Assembly: GCA_031363945.1 (NCBI GenBank)
Contig: JANLVJ010000033.1
Location: 62,001-126,000, forward strand
Direction of reading: 5' to 3'
Origin: JANLVJ01 sp031363945
Lineage (GTDB): Bacteria > Bacteroidota > Bacteroidia > Sphingobacteriales > Sphingobacteriaceae
Length of the DNA: 64,000 nucleotides
Within the stretch, counting starts at the first letter, position 1. Each line of letters starts with the position of its first letter. This document shows positions 27,801 to 34,303 of this stretch, one piece after another. The notes under the pieces are model-generated. The model was not told where the DNA came from. It made no database searches and was given only the letters and a program-made list of their open reading frames with translations. Made by a program: the position numbers and the translations under genes.

Positions 27801-29162
27801 CCCTTTTTGAGAGCTTTTGGAAACCTGATCACAAGTGTTAAAACCATACATGGTACGTTTACCAAGGCTCAGGGAATCTATTTGCCAGGATTTTTACCAG
27901 TTCCAACATTACTTGGTGATGCTCTCGGCAATAATGCTCCGGGATACGGATTTATATTTGGCAGTCAGAAAGATATCAGGGCAAAGGCCGCAGCAAATAA
28001 CTGGATCACCCGATACAAATATCTTCAGGCCCAGTTTGTCAGAACCTATCGTGAGAATATAAATGGACAGATAGGCCTTGAACCATTGAAAGATCTTCGT
28101 CTTGACTTTACGGCCACAAAAGATTTTTTATACTCTCATCAGGAGACTTTTAAGTTTGATTCAACAGGCCAGTCATATGTGAGTCAGAATCCAATAACCA
28201 GCGGTACTTATAGTATCTCAACAATCACCATTGCCTCAGCTTTTGAAAAGCAGGTTGGTGGTATCAGCGGCCTGACAACAACCTTCCTGAAATTTGAAGC
28301 TGATCGTCAACCAATATCTCACCGTCTGGGTGCAAAAAACCCACTTTCTAAAGGCGATTCATTAGGTTATGCCGGTGGTTATGGTCCTTATTCTCAGGAT
28401 GTGCTTATTAATTCTTTTCTGGCTGCTTATACCGGTACTGATGCTTCAAAAGTTAAATTTAATCTATTCAGGTCTGTTCCCCTGCCAGGATGGAGACTAA
28501 GTTATAATGGACTTGGTAAACTGCCTTATCTGCGAGATGTATTTACCTCGCTTGTTGTTACACATGCATACAGGTCAACCTATACCATTAATAGTTTTAC
28601 ATCAAGCCTGAGCTATAATACCGACCCTACGGCCAGAGATGGCAATAATAATTTTTTCCCTGCCTATCAGGTGAGTTTCCTGAACATAACAGAAAACTTC
28701 GAGCCCTTGCTCGGTGTCGACATGCGTTTTAAAAACAATGTTACAGCCAATGTACAGTATAGCAAGTCAAGAATCATTAGTCTGAGCCTGGCCAATGCAC
28801 AGCTGGCACAGGTAAATAATAAAGAGATTGTTGTTGGGGCGGGTTACCATGCTATTAATTTGAGGCTGCCTTTTAGAATTAACGGGAGCACAGTAATTCT
28901 TAAAAATGATATGCAGTTTAAACTCGACGTAGCCCTGCGTGACAGCCGCTCATTAATTTACCAATTGGATTTGCCCACAGGAACTGTTGCCGGAGGTCTG
29001 CGCAATTTTTCAATGCGTCCTGCAATAGACTATAATCTGAGCCGTGAATTTAATTTTAGAATTTATTACGATAGTAATTCTACCAAACCGTATACCTCAA
29101 ACTCTTATAATTCATCGTTTTCAACACTGGGCATTGCATTGAGATATATCATCGGTCAATAA
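21885..29162 (+). CDS. sprA: Type IX secretion system translocon / gliding motility protein SprA
   Basis: At 2425 residues this is the size of SprA, the very large outer-membrane beta-barrel that forms the type IX secretion pore. It has an N-terminal hydrophobic signal (about 1-22), then repeated SprA-type blocks such as QGEAELTFAYRFNRNDNP, LLDLDNINAQQDRVPDGQFDF, GDKGVSYIDDFENTSSIIDL and GQVWFDELRFTDFDEGGGWA. The C-terminus is strand-rich, ending ALRYIIGQ. The frame is open throughout. It is the strongest sign that this genome exports proteins by T9SS; the protein at 34304-38314 is an obvious cargo. Other Gld/Por components are not in the window. It sits directly after ruvA. Confidence 0.97.
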   Translation: MRKLYLILFLGLNLFVILALSAKPAIILRHLDKPGSGFKSIILKQPETRNPIVADYHFRLKRMRSDTDTSRLRYPLKKRLTAIPPAYTPLDLKNPLNIIRKVEFDSASGMYVLTETVGGKPYAIPVYMNFDEYSKYQLNESKREYWRQKTGHSAIAQNRGLIPKLTVDSKLFEQIFGGNTIDIRPQGEAELTFAYRFNRNDNPLFTQRQRRQGSFDFQERLQVNVTGQIGDKLKILTNYNTESQFDFENQIKLEYTGKPDEIIRKIELGNVSMPLNTQLITGTQNLFGIKTQLQFGRLGITSIFSQQKSQRKQININNGTQQNDFKLTADNYDANRHYFLAQFFRNNYNRALNGLPIVNSSIVITRLDVWVTNRTTGVNTNARDVIGFMDLGESHPYNPAVAANIPSYTSPFPNSTRNAVFKTQPSNNLLDVIPVDSRFTNSTSLYSFFQASGGTDNFGKLQYARKLDPTEYTLNQTLGYISINQALNADEILTVAYQYTVNGIQYQVGDLSTDIAVDNGKPKVLYTKLLKNAVTKVNLPVWKLQMKNIYSLGTYQVNPTNFVLNITRLDEKSGVEEQVMTEGALTTSKRWLQLLDLDNINAQQDRVPDGQFDFIQGITIDANNGLIIFPVLEPFGSDLAARFSPSETGLIKKYVYQQLYDSTKFQAQQFPSLNRYFLKGTYQSTNSNQFSLNSINVPQGSVKVTAGNIPLVEGQDFTVDYNLGRVTIINQSLLSAGIPIQINVEDNSLFGIQQRSLVGTRLDYIVNNDFRLGGTIMNLSEKPLTQKVNLGDESINNTIWGLDGSYRGTSKWLTKIVNKLPFIQQSKALSSYSFNGEFAQLVPGHNKALDFAGDKGVSYIDDFENTSSIIDLRSSTGWYISGTPQLFPESGLIDNLSYGYNRALLSFYNIDPIFYSTNSNLTPGNIQNNRAELSNHRVRQVNEQEIFPAKPIIDGQPSITNTLDLAYYPTLRGPYNYDISNVGTDGKLLNPKNRWGGIVRGLQTTDFESLNVEYIEMWVMDPFLANPTSKGGSLYFDLGSISEDILKDGRKSLENALPADGTGIPGINATALQTTDSTGVDTTAWGAVSRNQPVTQSFDNDPNARPNQDVGLDGLSDQNERIFFKNFLSGIGNKITNPAAISSIDADPSSDNFHYYNGTDLDQQNAGILQRYQRFNGMEGNSRITTGLTSSASTSLPDQEDINRDNNMSTDESYYEYRVAINADSMQIGHNNIVAIQENKNVQLANGKIAPSVKWYQIKVPIRNPIANFGGIEDFKTIRFIRMFMTGFQDTTVLRFGRLQLLRGEWRKFNEANAALNIIKDPAVPPGTIDQSSTNVTTVSIEENSTSRPNGIQYVIPPGIQQEQNLNSYQQNLKLNEQSLAFNFNSLGDGFSRYTYKIFGGVDSRRYKKIKLFIHLEAAQGNSSLNAGSLRDGDVHAVIRLGSDFIQNYYEYDIPLTVTPDNTGTNQEKIWPSTNNFDVVLQTLKNAKLARNKALVAGVPWPVTTVFEYVDPANIKNTVRLLGNPDLSNIRVGMMGVRNPFHTGNQFDDGMPKSGQVWFDELRFTDFDEGGGWAATARMNLKLADLANVTATGFHSSAGFGTLESRINELNKFNETSYDIATNVDLSKFFPAKLGLNLPMFLYYSHDRISPEFDPNNPDVKLKDEANSYTNRHQRDSLVNAAIEVDTRRSINFSNVRKMRTNPALKPHFWDIENFSLSYSFNENTQRNYLIQNYFAKTYKGIIDYNFQANNKPFQPFKKMFKSKWLVFLHDLNLSPLPSAYSFRMDIDRFTAANTLRANQGNGFFQAPTAYNRTFYITRNYGLHWDLTKSMHIDFQATNYSTVDEPSGASTALTRDSTRRNFLRMGRTTDYTQTASVSYMVPINKLRYLDFITLGLKYSAFYEWRSASLAVLKSDTAKLGNSIQNQRQFEMDPSFDLTILYRKFKWLSRITAPAIIIHKPSDTLGKHIRYVNPFLRAFGNLITSVKTIHGTFTKAQGIYLPGFLPVPTLLGDALGNNAPGYGFIFGSQKDIRAKAAANNWITRYKYLQAQFVRTYRENINGQIGLEPLKDLRLDFTATKDFLYSHQETFKFDSTGQSYVSQNPITSGTYSISTITIASAFEKQVGGISGLTTTFLKFEADRQPISHRLGAKNPLSKGDSLGYAGGYGPYSQDVLINSFLAAYTGTDASKVKFNLFRSVPLPGWRLSYNGLGKLPYLRDVFTSLVVTHAYRSTYTINSFTSSLSYNTDPTARDGNNNFFPAYQVSFLNITENFEPLLGVDMRFKNNVTANVQYSKSRIISLSLANAQLAQVNNKEIVVGAGYHAINLRLPFRINGSTVILKNDMQFKLDVALRDSRSLIYQLDLPTGTVAGGLRNFSMRPAIDYNLSREFNFRIYYDSNSTKPYTSNSYNSSFSTLGIALRYIIGQ

Positions 29163-29214
29163 TGTAAAAGTCTTGCCAATGGTGTCCCATTTTATTATGT
29201 GCATCAGGAAAGAC

Positions 29215-29222
29215 TATATTTG
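29215..29222 (+). promoter_or_regulatory. Candidate promoter for gcvH
   Basis: TATATTTG matches TAnnTTTG, with TTTA 20 nt upstream (29191-29194) as an imperfect -33 element. The gcvH ATG follows 17 nt after it, giving a short leader. Confidence 0.45.
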
Positions 29223-29239
29223 AAAAAATAATTTCAATT

Positions 29240-29620
29240 ATGAATTTTCCTGACGAATTAAAGTATACGAAAGATCACGAATGGATCAAATTAGAAGGGG
29301 ATATTGCCATCATAGGCGTGACTGAATTTGCACAGGGTGAATTAGGTGATATCGTGTATGTTGATATCAACACAAAGGGAAAAGAATTGGCTGCAAATGA
29401 AATTTTCGGCTCTGTTGAAGCGGTAAAGACTGTTTCTGACCTTTTTATGCCTCTTTCCGGAACAGTGACTGAAATCAATCCTGATTTGAATGCTAATCCT
29501 GAATTGGTGAACTCTGACCCGTATGGTGCAGGCTGGATGGTTAAGGTAAGTTTAACCAATGCTGGTGATTTTGAAACATTGCTATCTAGTGAAGAGTACA
29601 AACAGCAAATAGGTGTTTAA
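29240..29620 (+). CDS. gcvH: Glycine cleavage system H protein
   Basis: Lipoyl-carrying H protein that shuttles the aminomethyl group between the P, T and L proteins of glycine cleavage; H proteins can also take part in lipoate distribution. 126 residues, with the lipoylation site K63 in SVEAVKTVSDL and the family start MNFPDELKYTKDHEW. gcvT and gcvP are not nearby. It is followed 18 nt later by a VanZ-like gene. Confidence 0.97.
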   Translation: MNFPDELKYTKDHEWIKLEGDIAIIGVTEFAQGELGDIVYVDINTKGKELAANEIFGSVEAVKTVSDLFMPLSGTVTEINPDLNANPELVNSDPYGAGWMVKVSLTNAGDFETLLSSEEYKQQIGV

Positions 29621-29638
29621 CCTGAATTCATATTATAC

Positions 29639-30046
29639 ATGTTGACCTTGCTTAGAAAATACCCCTTATCTATTATCTGGGTCCTGTTTATATTGGTGAT
29701 GTGCTCTGTGCGTATGACTTCAATACCCTTGTCTGGAAGTATACATATCCCGAACTTTGATAAGCTGGTTCATTTTGGTTTCTTTTTCGTTCTTAGTGCT
29801 CTGCTGTTTATGGAGAGCACCAGGCAACAAAATACCAGTTTGACACGTTTAAAAGTTAGCATTGTCATCTTTCTGATTGCTGCTATTTATGGTGGAAGTA
29901 TCGAGTTACTTCAAAAATTTGTTTTCACATACCGGTCAGCCGAATGGTTTGACTTTTTGGCTGATGCTGCTGGTTCTATTTGTTCATTGATACTGATTCT
30001 GATATTTACGACTGCAAAAAAGACTCAAACCGAAAATGTGCACTAA
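29639..30046 (+). CDS. VanZ-like membrane protein
   Basis: A 135-residue protein with four predicted membrane helices and the VanZ signature: FDKLVHFGFFFVLSALLF and a later ELLQKFVFTYRSAEWFDFLADAAGS. VanZ lowers teicoplanin susceptibility in enterococci, but the wide family has no assigned general function. It follows gcvH by 18 nt and is followed after 1 nt by a small lipoprotein frame, so the three may be cotranscribed. Confidence 0.85.
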   Translation: MLTLLRKYPLSIIWVLFILVMCSVRMTSIPLSGSIHIPNFDKLVHFGFFFVLSALLFMESTRQQNTSLTRLKVSIVIFLIAAIYGGSIELLQKFVFTYRSAEWFDFLADAAGSICSLILILIFTTAKKTQTENVH

Positions 30047-30047
30047 T

Positions 30048-30224
30048 ATGAGTAATCAATGTAAATCTTCTTTTTTGATCTGTTTTTTGCTTGTTATGAC
30101 AATGTTGACCGCCTGCGGTACACGCTGCCATTGCCCACATGTAAGTAAGACCCCATCCGAATCTAATCATCAGATTAACTGGACGCTGAATGAAATCAGT
30201 CAAGGTTCTCGCCCCCAGGTTTAA
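30048..30224 (+). CDS. Small putative lipoprotein
   Basis: A 58-residue frame starting 1 nt after the VanZ-like stop. It has a positive start (MSNQCKSS), a hydrophobic stretch (FLICFLLVMTM) and a clean lipobox LTAC, then GTRCHCPH with two further cysteines and a polar tail. I do not recognise a family. The support is the signal/lipobox and the tight spacing; the downside is its small size. An in-frame ATG at 30036 would overlap the VanZ-like gene by 11 nt. Confidence 0.5.
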   Translation: MSNQCKSSFLICFLLVMTMLTACGTRCHCPHVSKTPSESNHQINWTLNEISQGSRPQV

Positions 30225-30292
30225 CAAACCTGCTATTTCATTGTTCAGCTAGTGTAACCTCATCCAATACAGGCTATACAAGCTTATTCTTA

Positions 30293-30324
30293 TTTGGATT
30301 TATTATAAATAAAGGGTATCTTGC
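30293..30324 (+). promoter_or_regulatory. Promoter for feoA-feoB
   Basis: TTTG at 30293-30296, a 20-nt spacer and TATCTTGC at 30317-30324 (one mismatch to TAnnTTTG) end 12 nt before the feoA ATG. No obvious Fur-type palindrome was seen around it. Confidence 0.45.
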
Positions 30325-30336
30325 TCGCTCAATAGT

Positions 30337-30573
30337 ATGAATCTCTCTCAGTTAGAATTAGGTCAGTATGCCATCATCCAGGATTTTACAGATGTAGATA
30401 TGTCTGTCAAATTGATGGAAATGGGTTGCCTGCCTGGAGAAACTGTTCAACTGGTTAAAATCGCACCTTTTGGTGATCCGATTTCAATAAGCGTCGCTGG
30501 TTACGAACTGAGTCTGCGTAGAAAAGAAGCTTCAACAGTATTAGTTAAAAATTTACAGTGGGTAAAGGTTTAA
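30337..30573 (+). CDS. feoA: Ferrous iron transport protein FeoA
   Basis: A 78-residue SH3-like protein that supports FeoB-mediated Fe(II) uptake. Family features: LSQLELGQYAII start, LMEMGCLPGETVQLVKIAPFGDP, and ISVAGYELSLRRKEA near the C-terminus. It overlaps feoB by 16 nt, so the two are translationally linked. Confidence 0.95.
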   Translation: MNLSQLELGQYAIIQDFTDVDMSVKLMEMGCLPGETVQLVKIAPFGDPISISVAGYELSLRRKEASTVLVKNLQWVKV

Positions 30574-32672
30574 AGGTTGCATTAATAGGAAACCCTAATA
30601 CAGGAAAATCAACCTTATTCAATGATCTGACAGGTTTAAATCAACGTACAGGTAATTTTGCGGGTGTTACTGTCGAAAAAAAAACGGGAATAATTTCTTA
30701 TCCTGATCAAACAGAAATAGAACTGATAGATCTTCCTGGTATTTACAGCCTATATCCCCGTTCTTCTGATGAGATAATTGCTTTTCGGGTATTATGTGAT
30801 CCTGATAACAGTGACTTTCCTGATGCAGTTATAGTTATAGCTGACGCATCAAATTTAAAAAGGAATCTTCTGCTGTTTACACAGGTCGCAGATCTTAAAA
30901 TGCCGGTTATTCTGGTATTAAACATGATTGATGTCGCTGACCGTAATGGCCTCAAAATAGATGCAGCAGGACTGTCAAATGCATTAAATGTTCCAGTCAT
31001 TGCCGTCAATGCCCGTGACAAAAAAGGAATTGCTGAACTAAAAGAATTATTACGCGGAGCTCAGGCGCTTAAGCCGGCCAATGATACCATAGATGTAACA
31101 GCCCTTGCTCCATCATTGATTGCTGGTATACAGGAAGGTTTAGGTATTAAGAATGGTTACAAAGCATTACAACTTGCACACCAGCATGAGCAGTATCAGA
31201 ATCTACCGCCTGAAGAAAATGAATTAATTGAATCTCTTGAGCATACGCATTCATTTGCCTCCCAGCGTGTTCAGACCGTTGAGACACTTGACCGTTATAA
31301 ATTTATCAATACCCTGATCGCTGATCACGTTAGCCAGGAGGTTACGTTAGAAAAAACATCTGTTACTACCCGAATCGACAAAGTGCTGACCCATAAGTTT
31401 TTTGGGCTGTTTTTATTTCTATTCATTCTTTTCGGGGTATTTCAATCGATTTTCAGCCTTGCCAAATATCCCATGATTTTCATTGGAGAGTGTTTTGTCT
31501 GGTTGCAGGAATATTTAAGGGGCGTTCTGCCAGCCGGACAGTTAACAAGTCTGCTGATCGATGGTGTTTTATCAGGTTTGAGTGGTGTGATGGTTTTTTT
31601 GCCCCAGATAATCATTCTTTTTGCTTTCATCGCTATTCTTGAAGATACTGGCTACATGGCAAGGGTGTCATTTATGATGGATAAGGTCATGCGTAAGGTA
31701 GGTCTGAATGGGAGATCAGTAGTGCCCCTGATGAGTAGTGTTGCCTGTGCTGTTCCAGCAATTATGTCAACCCGTACAATCGAGAACTGGAAAGACCGTC
31801 TTATCACCATCATGGTAACACCCTTGATGAGCTGTTCGGCACGTTTGCCTGTTTACACGCTTCTTATTTCTCTTGTTGTACCAGACTATAATGTTTTCGG
31901 TTTATTCAACCTCAAAGGACTGACCCTGCTTGCTATGTATCTGGTAGGTTTTATAGCGGCTATGCTTGCAGCTCTAGTGATGAAAAAAGTGGTGGGTAAG
32001 AAAACCAAAACGTATTTTATCATGGAACTACCGATTTATCGCATGCCTAAATGGTCACATGTAGTACTATCGCTGATCGATAAGTCAAAGGCTTTTATTG
32101 TGAATGCCGGACAAATTATTATTGCCGTCTCTGTTATTTTATGGGTTTTGTCCTCTTATGGCCCCCCCGGAAGATTTAGTATCATTGAAAAGAAGTATCA
32201 GGATCAGACATTATTACATCAGTATAGTCCAAGCCATATTCTGAGCCTTGAAAAGTCTGAAAAGCTTGAAAACTCTTACGCTGGTATTCTGGGTCATGTA
32301 ATTGAACCCGTAATCAAGCCATTGGGCTATGACTGGAAAATTGGAATTGCCCTGATTACCTCCTTTGCTGCCCGTGAGGTTTTCATCGGTACAATGGCAA
32401 CACTCTACAGTGTTGATAATCCAGAAGGAAATATTGCTTCTGTACAGCAGAAAATGAAACAGGCCAGATCACCTATTACCGGGAAGCCAGTTTTTTCTCT
32501 TGCAGTTGCATTCTCTCTGATGATCTTTTATGCTTTTGCCATGCAATGCAGCAGCACGCTGGCTGTTGTTTACCGCGAAACAAAAAGCTGGAAATGGCCA
32601 GTAATACAATTTCTGTATATGACGGGAATGGCCTATATTTCAAGCTTGATAGTGTTTCAGTTGCTTAAATGA
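30558..32672 (+). CDS. feoB: Ferrous iron transporter FeoB
   Basis: A 704-residue inner-membrane Fe(II) transporter. The N-terminal G domain has G1 GNPNTGKS (residues 11-18), the NFAGVTVEKKTG switch, DLPGIYSL (G3) and LNMID (G4); it is followed by a membrane part with two Gate motifs (MARVSFMMDKVMRKVGLNG and later SFAAREVFIG). The start is a GTG at 30558, inside the end of feoA; the product begins MGKGLKVALIGNPNTGKS as expected. A SprT-like gene overlaps its stop by 4 nt (ATGA). Confidence 0.97.
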   Translation: MGKGLKVALIGNPNTGKSTLFNDLTGLNQRTGNFAGVTVEKKTGIISYPDQTEIELIDLPGIYSLYPRSSDEIIAFRVLCDPDNSDFPDAVIVIADASNLKRNLLLFTQVADLKMPVILVLNMIDVADRNGLKIDAAGLSNALNVPVIAVNARDKKGIAELKELLRGAQALKPANDTIDVTALAPSLIAGIQEGLGIKNGYKALQLAHQHEQYQNLPPEENELIESLEHTHSFASQRVQTVETLDRYKFINTLIADHVSQEVTLEKTSVTTRIDKVLTHKFFGLFLFLFILFGVFQSIFSLAKYPMIFIGECFVWLQEYLRGVLPAGQLTSLLIDGVLSGLSGVMVFLPQIIILFAFIAILEDTGYMARVSFMMDKVMRKVGLNGRSVVPLMSSVACAVPAIMSTRTIENWKDRLITIMVTPLMSCSARLPVYTLLISLVVPDYNVFGLFNLKGLTLLAMYLVGFIAAMLAALVMKKVVGKKTKTYFIMELPIYRMPKWSHVVLSLIDKSKAFIVNAGQIIIAVSVILWVLSSYGPPGRFSIIEKKYQDQTLLHQYSPSHILSLEKSEKLENSYAGILGHVIEPVIKPLGYDWKIGIALITSFAAREVFIGTMATLYSVDNPEGNIASVQQKMKQARSPITGKPVFSLAVAFSLMIFYAFAMQCSSTLAVVYRETKSWKWPVIQFLYMTGMAYISSLIVFQLLK

Positions 32673-33280
32673 CAGATAGAACAGCGCTTCTAAAAAAGTA
32701 TATGCCCGAACCGGCGGCTCCACTTATCTCAACATGGATTGATCAGTATCAGGCGATCCTGAAGATTTCTAAATCAAGAAGTACCAAACTTGGCGATTAC
32801 CGTCACCCATATCTGGGACAGGGACACCGCATTTCTGTAAATTTCAATTTAAATCCTTACGCTTTTCTAATTACCCTCGTACATGAATTTGCACACCTTG
32901 TTTGTTATAACCAGTTTAAAAATAAGGTCAAGCCTCATGGAAGTGAATGGAAAGGAATTTTCAAAATCCTGATGGACCCTTTCATGGCCATGCAGATTTT
33001 TCCAAATGAACTACAGACACATCTGGTAAATTACCTGATAAACCCTGCGGCATCAAGCTGCTCTGATGTTAATCTGATGCGGATACTTGAAAAATACGAC
33101 ATGCCAAGACCAGGTACTACCTTTGTTGAGCATGTCTTGCATGGAGCACTTTTTTTTACTCCTGATGGACGGTGTTTTAAAAAGGGTGAAAAACTGCGCA
33201 AGCGTTTTAAATGTGAAGAAGTATCAACTCGCAGAATGTATCTCTTTAATCCACTCGCCAAAGTCAAGCTACCGGAATAG
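32669..33280 (+). CDS. SprT-like zinc metalloprotease-family protein
   Basis: A 203-residue SprT/Spartan-domain protein. HEFAH at about residues 72-76 gives the HExxH zinc site, with a third His in KPHGSEWKGIF near residue 90. The C-terminal half contains FFTPDGRCFKKGEKLRKRFKCEE, weakly resembling the family zinc ribbon but with few Cys. The eukaryotic relative degrades DNA-protein crosslinks; the bacterial role is poorly known. Its ATG overlaps the feoB stop (ATGA), so it is translated from the feo message. Its 3' end lies 1 nt from the end of the convergent DUF1080 gene. Confidence 0.85.
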   Translation: MTDRTALLKKYMPEPAAPLISTWIDQYQAILKISKSRSTKLGDYRHPYLGQGHRISVNFNLNPYAFLITLVHEFAHLVCYNQFKNKVKPHGSEWKGIFKILMDPFMAMQIFPNELQTHLVNYLINPAASSCSDVNLMRILEKYDMPRPGTTFVEHVLHGALFFTPDGRCFKKGEKLRKRFKCEEVSTRRMYLFNPLAKVKLPE

Positions 33281-33281
33281 G

Positions 33282-34061
33282 CTAAAGCTCACGAATCCAG
33301 ATATTTCTAAAGCTTGTTGGATTATTGTGGTCTTGTAGCATGATTGGGCCAGTGCCGTCATAGTTTGTATAAGCTGGCATTCCGATATATTGTGTTGGGC
33401 CCTGGATATAAAAATCATTTAATACCAGTATACCATTTTGGAAAACAGTTACTCTTGCTGGATAGAGAATCCGTTTAGAAGGGCTGTAAACAGGCGCTGT
33501 AAACAGGATGTCATAACTCTGCCATTCACCCGGCTTGCGACAGGCATTAACCAGTGGAACAGCCTGTTTGTAAATGCTACCAGCCTGACCATTAACATAG
33601 GTTTCCTGATGATATGAATCAAGCACCTGCAGTTCATACAGCCCCTGTAAAAATATTCCACTATTACCTCTCTCCTGACCTTTACCTGTAACAGTAGCTG
33701 GAATTCTCCATTCAATATGCATCTGAAAACTGCCGAATTTTTGTTTAGTTGAGATATTTCCTTTTCCCGGAACTACTGAAAGTATGCCAGACGCTACTGA
33801 CCATTCTGAGGCAGCTTTAGTTGCTGAATTTTGCCATGCCGATGCATCACTGCCATTAAATAATACGATAGCATCTGAAGGGCTCGCATACGGGGTAAGA
33901 CCTGGGCTGACTTCATTTGGTACTGGTGTATAATATTCCGTAACCTCTGGATCTTTGGTAGTGGGCAGACCGTCTTTACCTGTTTGTAACTGGGCAAAAG
34001 TGGTAGTACTGATCAGGCAGGATATTGCACCGAGTAAAAGGGTGATGATTTTAATCCTCAT
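33282..34061 (-). CDS. Exported DUF1080 (3-keto-disaccharide hydrolase fold) protein
   Basis: A 259-residue exported protein: signal peptide ending TFA before Gln24 (A|Q type), then a concanavalin-like DUF1080 domain. Typical segments are LFNGSDASAWQN (about residue 66), FGSFQMHIEWRIP, GNSGIFLQGLYELQVLDSY and the C-terminal ILLQDHNNPTSFRNIWIREL region (read as IMLQDHNNPTSFRNI). Some members hydrolyse 3-keto-glycosides; many are carbohydrate-binding or uncharacterised. It is transcribed away from the large type IX cargo gene, 242 nt between starts. Confidence 0.88.
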   Translation of the reverse strand: MRIKIITLLLGAISCLISTTTFAQLQTGKDGLPTTKDPEVTEYYTPVPNEVSPGLTPYASPSDAIVLFNGSDASAWQNSATKAASEWSVASGILSVVPGKGNISTKQKFGSFQMHIEWRIPATVTGKGQERGNSGIFLQGLYELQVLDSYHQETYVNGQAGSIYKQAVPLVNACRKPGEWQSYDILFTAPVYSPSKRILYPARVTVFQNGILVLNDFYIQGPTQYIGMPAYTNYDGTGPIMLQDHNNPTSFRNIWIREL

Positions 34062-34303
34062 ATTTTATTGGCTCTTATCTGGTTTACGATAAAGCTAACA
34101 TAAACCAGCTAAAAGCACATGGCTAAAAGCGGTGAACAATGTGTAAAATATGTCTGAGAAATCTACTATGAGTATATGCATTCGAAATATTTTCGCATTT
34201 TTAATTTCATCTATAATTTATATGGAAATTAAATATAACTTTAGTAAATAAAAAAAAATATCCAGGTATAGTTAGCTGTCAAATAGTTTTCAAATCTTCT
34301 GAT

